Under the pieces are notes generated by a model that saw nothing but the letters and a program-made list of their open reading frames with translations, was not told the DNA's origin and searched no databases. Below are positions 1-6,116 of a stretch of 22,666 nucleotides of DNA, piece after piece (the stretch's first letter is position 1; the number at the start of each line of letters is the position of its first letter). The DNA lies in NCBI GenBank assembly GCA_937896505.1, contig CALBNP010000170.1, positions 1-22,666 of the forward strand, given 5' to 3'. The position numbers were made by a program, and so were the translations under genes. The stretch comes from an uncultured Bacteroidales bacterium. Its GTDB lineage: Bacteria > Bacteroidota > Bacteroidia > Bacteroidales > F082.

Positions 1-85
1 AGCCAAGATATTGTCTTGCAGCAATTTTGGTATCGGGAAAGCGTTTAAGCATTTCAATAAACTGCAAAGAAGTAATCCATTCCAT
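1..85 (-). CDS. N-terminus of a truncated gene, possibly an IS1595-type transposase
   Basis: The reverse strand from the ATG at 85-83 runs open to the left edge of the window and encodes 28 residues, beginning MEWITSLQFIEMLKRFPD and continuing TKIAARQYLG. The pattern of a short hydrophobic or aromatic start, then 'RFPDxxxARQYL', resembles the opening of IS1595-family transposases, where a similar segment precedes the zinc ribbon. The zinc-ribbon cysteines would lie off the window, so the family call is only a recollection of pattern. A degenerate -7 element lies about 25 bases upstream. No clear terminal inverted repeat was found, so an insertion sequence cannot be delimited. Confidence 0.35.
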   Translation of the reverse strand, partial: MEWITSLQFIEMLKRFPDTKIAARQYLG

Positions 86-109
86 ACTTTAATTGTTTAT
101 TTGACGCTG

Positions 110-117
110 CAAAGGTC
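110..117 (-). promoter_or_regulatory. Possible -7 element for the truncated left-edge gene
   Basis: On the minus strand the sequence reads GACCTTTGCAG, one base off the Bacteroidota -7 consensus TAnnTTTG, and it carries the GCAG continuation seen at other promoters in this window. It lies about 25 bases before the ATG at 85. Confidence 0.35.
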
Positions 118-150
118 AGAGATCCCGTTGAAATAAACAAGGAAACCTCT

Positions 151-198
151 ACTTTCTTTCATCACTTTATGGGTTGTGCAATCTCATAGAAAGAAAGT
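151..198. repeat. Inverted repeat, 9-bp arms, 30-base spacer
   Basis: ACTTTCTTT at 151-159 is perfectly complementary to AAAGAAAGT at 190-198. There is no T-run after either arm, so it is not a classical terminator. It could be a regulatory dyad or mark an insertion-sequence end, but no partner repeat was found. Confidence 0.4.
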
Positions 199-260
199 GG
201 GGTCAGGAGCGAGTAAACCAAATTCAGGGAGCCAGCAATTGGATAACTGGCAGAAATAAC

Positions 261-292
261 AAGGGTTATCACGCTTTAGGGTGACAACCCTT
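261..292. terminator. Strong stem-loop, terminator-like on the plus strand
   Basis: AAGGGTTATCAC (261-272) pairs with GTGACAACCCTT (281-292) around an 8-base loop. On the plus strand there is one A-C mismatch and a T-run continues through 295. On the minus strand the mismatch becomes a G-U pair, so the fold is better, but no T-run follows. It could end a plus-strand transcript or be a structured part of the possible minus-strand transcript starting near 453. Confidence 0.4.
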
Positions 293-369
293 TTTCTGTT
301 TTCTTCACTTCTACTGTCCTTAAAAAGTTGACGGAAAGACAAATGCCTTGGAGGTCATGCTACCCGTTC

Positions 370-432
370 TCAGTCGTCACCCTCGTCCCTATCGAAGAAC
401 CCTAACAGCCATAAGATAATCAGCCAGCTCAT
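370..432 (-). CDS. Candidate 20-residue hydrophobic small protein
   Basis: The minus-strand frame from ATG at 432 encodes MSWLIILWLLGFFDRDEGDD. It has a short hydrophobic, tryptophan-containing stretch that could enter a membrane, followed by an acidic tail, and it lies about 28 bases after a TATTTTTG promoter-like element. No Shine-Dalgarno is evident. A chance frame of this length is common, so the only support is the promoter placement and the membrane-peptide-like composition. Confidence 0.18.
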   Translation of the reverse strand: MSWLIILWLLGFFDRDEGDD

Positions 433-459
433 AATTCCGTAGTTTTATTGTTCCTGTGG

Positions 460-467
460 CAAAAATA
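460..467 (-). promoter_or_regulatory. Possible minus-strand promoter (TATTTTTG)
   Basis: The minus strand reads TATTTTTGCC, an exact TAnnTTTG match with the GC continuation seen at other promoters here. It points away from the DRTGG gene into the non-coding interval and would drive a transcript starting near 453. Confidence 0.35.
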
Positions 468-602
468 AGGAATTGCCTATTATACCGATTTGGGTTGCAA
501 GGTTGCAAGCAGATTGCCTTCGCATGATTGCACCTGCAGCGATTTTTTTCGTATGATTTCATCATAATGACAAAAAAATGGCACATCACATGTGTATTTT
601 TG

Positions 603-610
603 TATATTTG
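603..610 (+). promoter_or_regulatory. Promoter -7 element of the DRTGG/PHP cluster
   Basis: TATATTTG followed by CAG is an exact Bacteroidota -7 element, 41 bases before the ATG at 652. No clear -33 TTTG is present at the expected distance. It is the only good promoter seen before the cluster. Confidence 0.6.
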
Positions 611-651
611 CAGTCGTAATTTAATCAAAATTAATACAATTTACTCCTAAG

Positions 652-984
652 ATGAAAGTACAAGAATTAGTAGATAAACTAGGACTTAAAGTCCTCTCGG
701 GTGCCAATGGATTGGACCGCGAAATCGACGGTTGCTATATCTCCGACCTTTTGAGCGACGTGATGGGCAACGCCATGGAAGGCAACATCTGGATTACCCT
801 TCAGACCCACAAGAACGTGATGGCCGTGGCCTCGCTGAAGGAACTGGCTTGCGTCATCCTCGTGAAGAACCTCTTGCCTAACGATGAGACCATCGAGCAA
901 AGCAACGACGACGGTCTGCCCGTGCTGCAGACTTCGCTGCCAACCTTCGAGATTGCCGGATTGGTGTATAACCTGATTCATTAG
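652..984 (+). CDS. DRTGG-domain protein (first copy)
   Basis: This is a 110-residue single-domain protein of the DRTGG family, a small alpha/beta fold also found between domains of phosphotransacetylases and CBS-domain proteins and thought to bind a regulatory ligand. Family-typical segments are GLDREIDGCYISDLLSDVM (residues 20-38) and ITLQTHKNVMAVASL (48-62), followed by a region matching the usual 'GIPLL..FEVAG' end. Free-standing copies are usually found next to [FeFe] hydrogenase genes, beside PHP and ATPase proteins as here. It is the first gene of the cluster. Its stop codon TAG lies inside the first unit of an octamer repeat array. The ligand and role are not known; the family assignment is firm. 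Confidence 0.85.
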   Translation: MKVQELVDKLGLKVLSGANGLDREIDGCYISDLLSDVMGNAMEGNIWITLQTHKNVMAVASLKELACVILVKNLLPNDETIEQSNDDGLPVLQTSLPTFEIAGLVYNLIH

Positions 985-1100
985 ACAAGTGGACAATTAG
1001 ACAGTTAGACAGTTAGACAGTTAGACAATTAGACAGTTAGACAGTTGGACAATTGGACAATTGGACAGTTAGACAATTAGACAGTTAGACAGTTGGACAA
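981..1100 (+). repeat. Tandem octamer array TT(A/G)GACA(A/G), 15 units
   Basis: Fifteen consecutive 8-base units fit TT(A/G)GACA(A/G) almost perfectly; the second unit begins GTGG. The first unit contains the stop codon of the upstream DRTGG gene (982-984). Variation falls mainly at unit positions 3 and 8, always A or G. A decayed unit (TTAGATCC) and a C-run join it to the next array. Confidence 0.95.
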
Positions 1101-1117
1101 TTAGATCCCCCCCATAG

Positions 1118-1269
1118 TCCCTAAGTCCCCAAGTCCCTAAGTCCCCAAGTCCCCAAGTCCCCAAGTCCCTAAGTCCCTAAGTCCCTAAGTCCCCAAGTCC
1201 CTAAGTCCACAAGTCCCTAAGTCCCTAAGTCCCTAAGTCCCCAAGTCCCTAAGTCCCTAAGTCCCTAAG
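1118..1269 (+). repeat. Tandem octamer array TCCC(T/C)AAG, 19 units
   Basis: Nineteen consecutive 8-base units read TCCC(T/C)AAG, with one TCCACAAG. The array ends 12 bases before the PHP start codon and so forms most of that gene's leader. Read on the other strand the unit is CTT(A/G)GGGA, which shares TT(A/G)G and the same A/G variable position with the preceding array. Confidence 0.95.
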
Positions 1270-1281
1270 TCAAAAGAAAAA

Positions 1282-2058
1282 ATGGAACTAAAATCATATA
1301 GAGCCGACCTTCATCTTCACACGGTGCTCTCGCCGTGCGGCGACCTTTATATGAGTCCGTCCGCCATCATCGAGCAAGCCAAGAAGCTGCACCTCGACGT
1401 CATCGCCATCAGCGACCACAACACCACGCGTCAGGTGAAGGTGACACAGCAACTCGGACGCGACAACGGCATCCTCGTCATCGGCGGCGTCGAGATCACC
1501 ACACAGGAAGAAGCCCACGCCCTCGCCTACTTCGAAACCGACGAGCAGCTCGACAAGTTCCAGGAGTTCCTCGACGAGCACCTGCCACACATCCCACTCG
1601 ACGAGGACAAGTTTGGCTATCAGCTCATCGTGGATGAGAACGAGGAAGTGATTGGCGAAGAGGAATGGCTGCTGTGGTCGGCCCTCGATGCCGACTTGGA
1701 CACGCTCTACGACGTAGTGCATGAGATAGGCGGACTGTTTGTGCCAGCCCATGTCAACAAACCTGCCAGCAGCCTCATCAGCCAGCTGGGTTTCATCCCG
1801 CCCGACCTGAAGGCCGATGCGCTAGAAATCTCGAAGCACGTCAAGAAAGAGGATTTCCTCAAGAAATATGCCTACCTGAAGCGCTTCAACTTCACCAAGA
1901 GCAGCGATGCCCATTTCCTGCACATCATCGGCGAGGTGCATTGCGTGTTGCACATGTACGACAAGACTTTCGACGAATTCCGCAAGACCCTGCATGGCGA
2001 AGACGGAAGATACATCGACACCGAGCCGAAAGAAAAGTTACAACTATTGTTTGGGTGA
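1282..2058 (+). CDS. PHP-domain metal-dependent phosphoesterase
   Basis: The protein has 258 residues and the PHP fold, a metal-dependent phosphoesterase fold also found in histidinol phosphatase and bacterial DNA polymerase domains. Metal-binding motifs are in order: DLHLHT (9-14), SDHNTT (44-49), GGVEIT (68-73), PAHVNK (155-160) and SSDAHFL (207-213). All the usual His, Asp and Glu ligands appear present, so an active enzyme is likely. The substrate is unknown. It lies between a DRTGG gene and a GHKL ATPase, an arrangement known from hydrogenase-associated clusters of Firmicutes and Thermotogae, where its role is also unsettled. The ATG at 1282 is preceded by an A-rich stretch rather than a clear Shine-Dalgarno. 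Confidence 0.85.
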   Translation: MELKSYRADLHLHTVLSPCGDLYMSPSAIIEQAKKLHLDVIAISDHNTTRQVKVTQQLGRDNGILVIGGVEITTQEEAHALAYFETDEQLDKFQEFLDEHLPHIPLDEDKFGYQLIVDENEEVIGEEEWLLWSALDADLDTLYDVVHEIGGLFVPAHVNKPASSLISQLGFIPPDLKADALEISKHVKKEDFLKKYAYLKRFNFTKSSDAHFLHIIGEVHCVLHMYDKTFDEFRKTLHGEDGRYIDTEPKEKLQLLFG

Positions 2059-2080
2059 CGCTTCGGCTCCGCTCAGCGTC
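2057..2080. repeat. Small hairpin after the PHP gene
   Basis: GACGCT (2057-2062) pairs with AGCGTC (2075-2080) around a 12-base loop. It starts within the PHP stop codon and has no T-run after it, so termination is unlikely. Confidence 0.35.
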
Positions 2081-2094
2081 CCCTAAGTCCCTAA
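2079..2094 (+). repeat. Two stray copies of the octamer TCCC(T)AAG
   Basis: The gap before the next start codon contains TCCCCTAAG followed by TCCCTAA, the same unit as the 19-copy array in front of the PHP gene. Confidence 0.75.
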
Positions 2095-2099
2095 AAAAA

Positions 2100-2648
2100 A
2101 TGAAAGAATTATCACTACACGTATATGACCTGATGGAGAATTCGACGGCAGCCAATTCCACCCTCGTGGAGTTGAGCATCCGCGACAGCCTCAAGGACAA
2201 CATCTATGCCTTCACCATCAAAGACAACGGCAAAGGCATGAGTCCGGAGTTTCTCGCCAAGGTCACCGACCCTTGGACCACCACGCGCAAGACGCGCAAG
2301 GTAGGCCTCGGGCTTCCGCTTATCAAGATGAACACCGAGAATGCAGGCGGTGGCATGAAGATTGAGAGCACCGTAGGTGTGGGCACCACGCTCAACTTCT
2401 GGTTCCAGCACGACCACCTCGACCGTCCCCCGATGGGCGACCTGGCAGGTTCGCTCGTCATGCTCTTCTCGGCTCACGAAGACATCCATTTCATCTACAC
2501 CCACACCACCGACGATGGCGAGTTCGTCTTCGACACCGACGAAGTCAAGGAAGCCCTCGGCGGGATGCCGATGAACGACGTCCACATCATGCAATACCTG
2601 AAGGAAATGATTCAGGAAAACCTAAAGGAAATCAATTATAACGATTAA
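2100..2648 (+). CDS. GHKL ATP-binding protein of the hydrogenase-associated type
   Basis: Starting at the ATG at 2100 the protein has 182 residues; an open frame extends upstream to 1941 but overlaps the PHP gene. The GHKL (histidine-kinase/Hsp90) ATP-binding motifs are present: N-box DLMENSTAA (10-18), G1 DNGKGM (42-47), an F-box-like DPWTTTR (57-63) and G2 GLGLPL (69-74), ending with GVGTT (93-97). There is no histidine phosphoacceptor domain, sensor or membrane segment. Residues 105-182 form an extension of unknown role after the ATPase domain. It may act as a protein kinase, as RsbW-type proteins do, or as an ATP-dependent partner of the neighbouring proteins; neither can be decided from sequence. 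Confidence 0.8.
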   Translation: MKELSLHVYDLMENSTAANSTLVELSIRDSLKDNIYAFTIKDNGKGMSPEFLAKVTDPWTTTRKTRKVGLGLPLIKMNTENAGGGMKIESTVGVGTTLNFWFQHDHLDRPPMGDLAGSLVMLFSAHEDIHFIYTHTTDDGEFVFDTDEVKEALGGMPMNDVHIMQYLKEMIQENLKEINYND

Positions 2649-2715
2649 CATTCTATATTTTATTTTTAAACATGGAACTACATGCATTGAGTCGTAGAAA
2701 GAGATTTGATAATTA

Positions 2716-2806
2716 GCTGTTGGCTATTGGCAACTAGCTTTTGGCTAAGCGAATCATTATTTAACGCGAGTGAGCCAAAAGCTAAAGGCCAAAAGCCAAA
2801 AGCCAC
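2716..2806. repeat. Degenerate GGCTTTTG repeats forming a large hairpin
   Basis: The 200-base gap before the second DRTGG gene holds short repeats related to GGCTATTG/GGCTTTTG on the left and their complements (GCCAAAA repeated at 7-8 bases) on the right. TAGCTTTTGGCT (2735-2746) pairs perfectly with AGCCAAAAGCTA (2773-2784) around a 26-base loop. A perfect 10-base palindrome, TTTCGCGAAA, follows at 2808-2817. Confidence 0.7.
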
Positions 2807-2852
2807 ATTTCGCGAAAGAAATCATGTAATTCCTTAAACATTTGCAGATCAA

Positions 2853-3197
2853 ATGACTATCAAGCAGATTTCAGAACTTTTAGAAGCCAAGGTAGTTTGT
2901 GGCACCGACCGATTGGAAGAAGAGAACGACAAGGTCTTCGCTTCCGACCTGATGAGTGAAGTGCTCACCATCGGCGACCACAGTCCTATCCTTCTGACAG
3001 GTCTATGCAACATGCAGACCATCCGCACTTGTGAGATGGGCAACCTCAACGTCATCGTCTTGGTACGCAAGAAGAAAGCCACCGAGGAGATGATTGAGGA
3101 AGCCGAAGACGAGGGCATGGTCCTCATGGAATGCGACTATTCTATGTTCAAGGCTTGCGGTCTGCTCTACAATGCAGGCATGCGGCCCATCTTTTAA
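2853..3197 (+). CDS. DRTGG-domain protein (second, divergent copy)
   Basis: This 114-residue protein matches the other hydrogenase-associated DRTGG subtype. It keeps FASDLMSEVL (30-39), ILLTGLCNMQTIRTCEMGNL (50-69) and MFKACGLLYNAGM (99-111), a typical ending, but the segment corresponding to 'DRxxxG' is degenerate (DRLEEEND). It is clearly a paralogue of the protein at 652-984 but belongs to a different branch, suggesting the two have distinct partners or ligands. The next gene, an RsbW-like ATPase, begins 31 bases after the stop, and the two are probably co-transcribed. An AACATTTGCAG string just upstream of the start resembles a weak -7 element, but it is too close to the ATG to be convincing. 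Confidence 0.8.
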   Translation: MTIKQISELLEAKVVCGTDRLEEENDKVFASDLMSEVLTIGDHSPILLTGLCNMQTIRTCEMGNLNVIVLVRKKKATEEMIEEAEDEGMVLMECDYSMFKACGLLYNAGMRPIF

Positions 3198-3228
3198 CAG
3201 CAACACTAACTAAAAAAACAGACCTATT

Positions 3229-3642
3229 ATGCATCTCGAATACCAAGTCTATGAAGCGGATTTCGTGAACGCCGGTTCCGCCTCCAGCGCTGTCAAGAAG
3301 ACGCTGAAACAGCTCAACATCAACCCGAAGATCATCAAGCGGGTTGTAGTAGCACTTTATGAAGCCGAGGTCAACGCCATAGCGCACGCCTACGGCGGCA
3401 CCATTACTGCCGACATCGAGCCTGACCGTATTCGGATGGTAGTAGCCGACAAAGGTCCTGGCATTCCTGACATTGACTGGGCCATGCAAGAAGGCAACTC
3501 CACTGCTTCGCCCGAAGTCCGCGACATGGGATTCGGTGCCGGCATGGGTCTGCCCAACATCAAGAATAACGTTGACAAGCTCAACGTCAGTTCCACCGTC
3601 GGTGTCGGAACCACCGTCGAGATGGAAGTCATGTTTGTTTAA
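3229..3642 (+). CDS. RsbW-like anti-sigma/serine kinase-type ATPase
   Basis: The protein has 137 residues, the usual length of RsbW/SpoIIAB-like proteins. Motifs are N-box ALYEAEVNAIAHAY (42-55), G1 DKGPGIPD (74-81), and a G2 segment MGFGAGMGLP (100-109), ending GVGTTVEME. RsbW-family proteins bind sigma factors or phosphorylate an STAS-domain antagonist; no sigma factor or STAS gene is nearby, so that role is not supported by context. In hydrogenase-associated clusters such a protein sits directly before the iron-sulfur protein, exactly as here (17-base gap). Confidence 0.8.
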   Translation: MHLEYQVYEADFVNAGSASSAVKKTLKQLNINPKIIKRVVVALYEAEVNAIAHAYGGTITADIEPDRIRMVVADKGPGIPDIDWAMQEGNSTASPEVRDMGFGAGMGLPNIKNNVDKLNVSSTVGVGTTVEMEVMFV

Positions 3643-3659
3643 TCTAATCCCCTTCTGCC

Positions 3660-5039
3660 ATGGAGAAGACACCATTCACTCACGGCCTTGCCTTAGACAA
3701 AGATGCCTGCATAGGCTGTTCACACTGCATGAAGGCCTGTCCCACACAGGCATTACGCGTCTATGACGGCAAAGCCACCCTCATGCCCGACCGTTGCATC
3801 GACTGTGGCAACTGCTTCAAGGCCTGCCCTACCAAGGCCATCTACGTCAAGCAAGACGACTGGAACAAAATCTTATCCTTCCCTTGCCGCGTAGCACTCA
3901 TCCCTTCGGTCTTTATGGGGCAATTTCCTTCTGAAATCAGTGTCTCACGCATCTATGGCATACTCAAGGAGTTAGGATTTACCCATATCATCGAGACCGA
4001 ATCGGCGGTGCCCATCTATACGGCAGCCAAAAACAAATATGCCGCCGAGAACCCCAACATCAGGCCGCTGATTTCGTCGTTCTGTCCAGCCATCGTGCGC
4101 CTCATCCAAGTGCGTTTTCCAGGCTTGGTTGACAACCTGATACCCATAAAGGCACCTATCGACATCACGGCAGCCTACATCAAGCGCAAGCTGATGAAAG
4201 AAGGCGACTACCATGAGGAAGACATAGGCTTGTTCTACATTACCCCTTGCGCCGCCAAGATAGCCGCCATAAAAAACCCAGTCGGCGAAGAGAAGTCGCC
4301 CATCGACGGCATCATCAACATGGATGCTGTCTATAATCAGGTTTATAAGCGTATCAAGTTGCAAGGCAAGAACTTCAAGGAGCAAAAGCTACCCGTGTCG
4401 CAGCTTTCGGCTGACAGCGTGCTCACCTCGCTCACCAACGGCGAGCGTCGTCTGTCAAACGCACACCACTCCTACTCCATCGACGAGCTGCACAACGTCA
4501 TCGAGTTCCTCGAGAAAGTCGAGAACGACGAGATTGATGATGTCGATTTCCTTGAACTTCGCGCCTGCGACCAGAGCTGTCCGGGAGGCATACTCACCTG
4601 CGACAACCGTTTCCTCATCGCCGAACGCATGTTCGCCCGTGCCCGCAAGCTCGCCGAACGCGAACGCCGCGGTGAGCAGGCCAAAGACCACGAACTGGAC
4701 GATGAACGCACCTTCCTGATGCGCAACATCAAGGTGGGTGAAATCAAGCCACGCTCGATGCTCATCCTCGACGAAGACACCACCAAAGCGATTGAGAAGA
4801 TGACGAAAATCAACGAGATACGTTCCATGCTGCCACACACCGACTGCGGAGCCTGTGGTGCTCCCGACTGCGACTCACTTGCTCAAGACATCGTGTGCGG
4901 CAATGCCGAACTCAGCGACTGCATCTTCATCCAACGCAACCTGGAGGCCAGAGGCAGCATGAGTTCAGACGAAGCCACCAAGATATTGGAAATCATCTGG
5001 GGCAGCCAAAAAGTGAACGAATTCGTCAAGAAGAAATAA
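3660..5039 (+). CDS. Hydrogenase-like iron-sulfur protein, probable redox sensor
   Basis: The 459-residue protein has three iron-sulfur modules. Residues 17-56 form a two-[4Fe-4S] ferredoxin domain (CIGCSHCMKAC and CIDCGNCFKAC). Residues 75-330 resemble the large-subunit domain of [FeFe] hydrogenase. By motif alignment the four cysteines that hold the [4Fe-4S] part of the H-cluster survive as C142 (SSFCPA), C197 (TPCAAK) and C303/C307 (RACDQSCPGG). The neighbouring proton-relay cysteine of true hydrogenases (TSCCP) is phenylalanine 141, and the GGGQP end of the third motif is missing. Residues 396-421 form a further [4Fe-4S] domain (CGACGAPDC plus C413 and C421). Hydrogen turnover is therefore unlikely; electron transfer or redox sensing is the better guess. 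It is the last gene of the cluster. Confidence 0.8.
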   Translation: MEKTPFTHGLALDKDACIGCSHCMKACPTQALRVYDGKATLMPDRCIDCGNCFKACPTKAIYVKQDDWNKILSFPCRVALIPSVFMGQFPSEISVSRIYGILKELGFTHIIETESAVPIYTAAKNKYAAENPNIRPLISSFCPAIVRLIQVRFPGLVDNLIPIKAPIDITAAYIKRKLMKEGDYHEEDIGLFYITPCAAKIAAIKNPVGEEKSPIDGIINMDAVYNQVYKRIKLQGKNFKEQKLPVSQLSADSVLTSLTNGERRLSNAHHSYSIDELHNVIEFLEKVENDEIDDVDFLELRACDQSCPGGILTCDNRFLIAERMFARARKLAERERRGEQAKDHELDDERTFLMRNIKVGEIKPRSMLILDEDTTKAIEKMTKINEIRSMLPHTDCGACGAPDCDSLAQDIVCGNAELSDCIFIQRNLEARGSMSSDEATKILEIIWGSQKVNEFVKKK

Positions 5040-5054
5040 GCACATCATTTCTTC
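5030..5054. terminator. Stem-loop between convergent genes
   Basis: GAAGAAAT (5030-5037) pairs with ATTTCTTC (5047-5054) across the ends of the two convergent genes, with a 9-base loop. It overlaps both stop codons and lacks a good T-run, so it is at best a weak bidirectional terminator. Confidence 0.35.
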
Positions 5055-5974
5055 GACTCGGCTATTCTCTTGCGTCCACGGCGGGCCAGAACCTCGATAA
5101 GATATACCGTCAGGCCACCCAAAACAGCCAAAGCCAAGGCCACGAAGAATTGCCCCGTGGTGGGAGGAAGATGAAAAACATATTCTGTTCCTAGCAGCGA
5201 AGGCTCCTTCCACGGATACACCACAGGCAAGCTGCCCAACATGAAACCCGCCAGCACCATGAGGGTTGAATTGCGGTAGTCGCGCATCAGCCAAGTCAGC
5301 AAGTGGGAGAAGAACACGATGCTGATGACACCTCCCAAGGCAAAGGGGAGCAGCACCTTCAGTCCCATCCAAAATGTTGAAGCATGCGTCAGCCAAGGTA
5401 TGGCTTTCGTAACGATAAGTTCATAGTTGCCCATAAGCAGCATCAGATGCGAACCCGAAATGCCAGGAACTACCATGCCCATCGAGCCGACTATGCCACA
5501 CAGCACCAAATACAGGAAACCATCGTTGGAGATAGGATTCGACTTGATGGAAAGCCAAAACGACAACCCGAAACCCACAGCCAGCAGTACCCAATCCTTC
5601 TTCTGGAACTTGCCGATGCCTTGCAACACATAAACCACCGATGCCACAATCAGGCCGAAGAAGAACGACCACGACTGCACTTCGAAAGACTGCAAGGCAT
5701 GTTTCAGGAAAACCGAAGCGAGCAACATACCCAAGAGGATTCCAAGCATGACAAAGGAAAAGAACTTGAAATCGGTCTCCCGGACGAAACCTTGGAAGTC
5801 GCCACCAAAAAGAAGTCTCATGTTCTTGCGGTTCAACGACCTGATGCACTTGATGAAACGCTCATAGATGCCGAGCACCAGCGAAATCGTTCCACTTGAG
5901 ATAGGGAACACGTTCACGATGCCCATAATCATGCCCCTCAGGAAAGCCAATAAAGAAAAATACCATGATTTCAT
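5045..5974 (-). CDS. DUF368 membrane protein, PopT-type polyprenyl-phosphate translocase
   Basis: This 309-residue polytopic membrane protein has about eight hydrophobic segments and belongs to DUF368. Members named PopT have been reported to return undecaprenyl phosphate across the inner membrane for cell-wall and polysaccharide synthesis; applying that role here is by family only. The two family repeats are visible: MGIVNVFPISSGTISLVLG (residues 17-35) and MGMVVPGISGSHLMLLMGN (165-183). The first repeat normally reads PGxSGGT; here it is PISSGT. The C-terminus is basic (RRGRKRIAESKK), suggesting a cytoplasmic end. It converges on the iron-sulfur gene with only 5 bases between them and diverges from the MATE gene. 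Confidence 0.8.
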   Translation of the reverse strand: MKSWYFSLLAFLRGMIMGIVNVFPISSGTISLVLGIYERFIKCIRSLNRKNMRLLFGGDFQGFVRETDFKFFSFVMLGILLGMLLASVFLKHALQSFEVQSWSFFFGLIVASVVYVLQGIGKFQKKDWVLLAVGFGLSFWLSIKSNPISNDGFLYLVLCGIVGSMGMVVPGISGSHLMLLMGNYELIVTKAIPWLTHASTFWMGLKVLLPFALGGVISIVFFSHLLTWLMRDYRNSTLMVLAGFMLGSLPVVYPWKEPSLLGTEYVFHLPPTTGQFFVALALAVLGGLTVYLIEVLARRGRKRIAESKK

Positions 5975-6000
5975 AAAGCAGTCTTTAGTTATTCAACTCA

Positions 6001-6008
6001 CTAAGATA
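6001..6008 (-). promoter_or_regulatory. Weak promoter candidate for the DUF368 gene
   Basis: The minus strand reads TATCTTAG, one mismatch from TAnnTTTG, 27 bases upstream of the ATG, with a TTTG at 6025-6028 on the same strand at roughly the -33 distance. Confidence 0.3.
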
Positions 6009-6086
6009 TGACGACAAATCCCATCAAAAATTGTGCAATTTTACACAAAAGCAAAAATTGTTCGTTTTGTGACTGTCAAGAATGCC

Positions 6087-6094
6087 TATCTTTG
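6087..6094 (+). promoter_or_regulatory. Promoter of the MATE gene
   Basis: TATCTTTG followed by CC is an exact -7 element; TTTG at 6066-6069 is a plausible -33 element with 17 bases between. An AAAGGA ribosome-binding sequence follows at 6101-6106, before the ATG at 6117. This placement rules out the longer open frame that begins at 6033. Confidence 0.6.
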
Positions 6095-6116
6095 CCAGCC
6101 GAAAGGAAAAAATGTC

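Larger units (their letters stand above)
86..651. other. Long non-coding interval
   Basis: Over 560 bases hold no convincing protein gene. Supported contents are a wide inverted repeat (151-198), a strong stem-loop (261-292), a possible minus-strand promoter (460-467) with a very short reading frame, and the plus-strand promoter of the DRTGG gene (603-610). A 79-residue minus-strand frame at 389-628 has no recognisable features and is treated as chance. The interval is AT-rich compared with the genes to its right. Confidence 0.6.

Noticed and set aside
389..628. 79-residue minus-strand frame
   Set aside because: It overlaps the DRTGG promoter and has Cys/Arg/Asn-rich composition without any signal, domain or promoter.
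981..1269. CRISPR array
   Set aside because: The units are 8 bases in direct tandem with no spacers, and there are no cas genes.
2672..2716. 14-codon frame starting MELHALSRRKRF in the gap before the second DRTGG gene
   Set aside because: It is too short to support, has no promoter or ribosome-binding site, and ends at the edge of the repeat region. It could be a gene remnant but nothing proves it.
3660..5039. A catalytic [FeFe] hydrogenase
   Set aside because: The proton-relay cysteine is Phe and the GGGQP part of the third motif is absent, so the H-cluster motifs are incomplete.
6033..6116. N-terminal extension of the MATE protein from an upstream GTG
   Set aside because: The extension would cross the exact -33/-7 promoter; the ATG at 6117 has an AAAGGA sequence before it and gives the normal family N-terminus.
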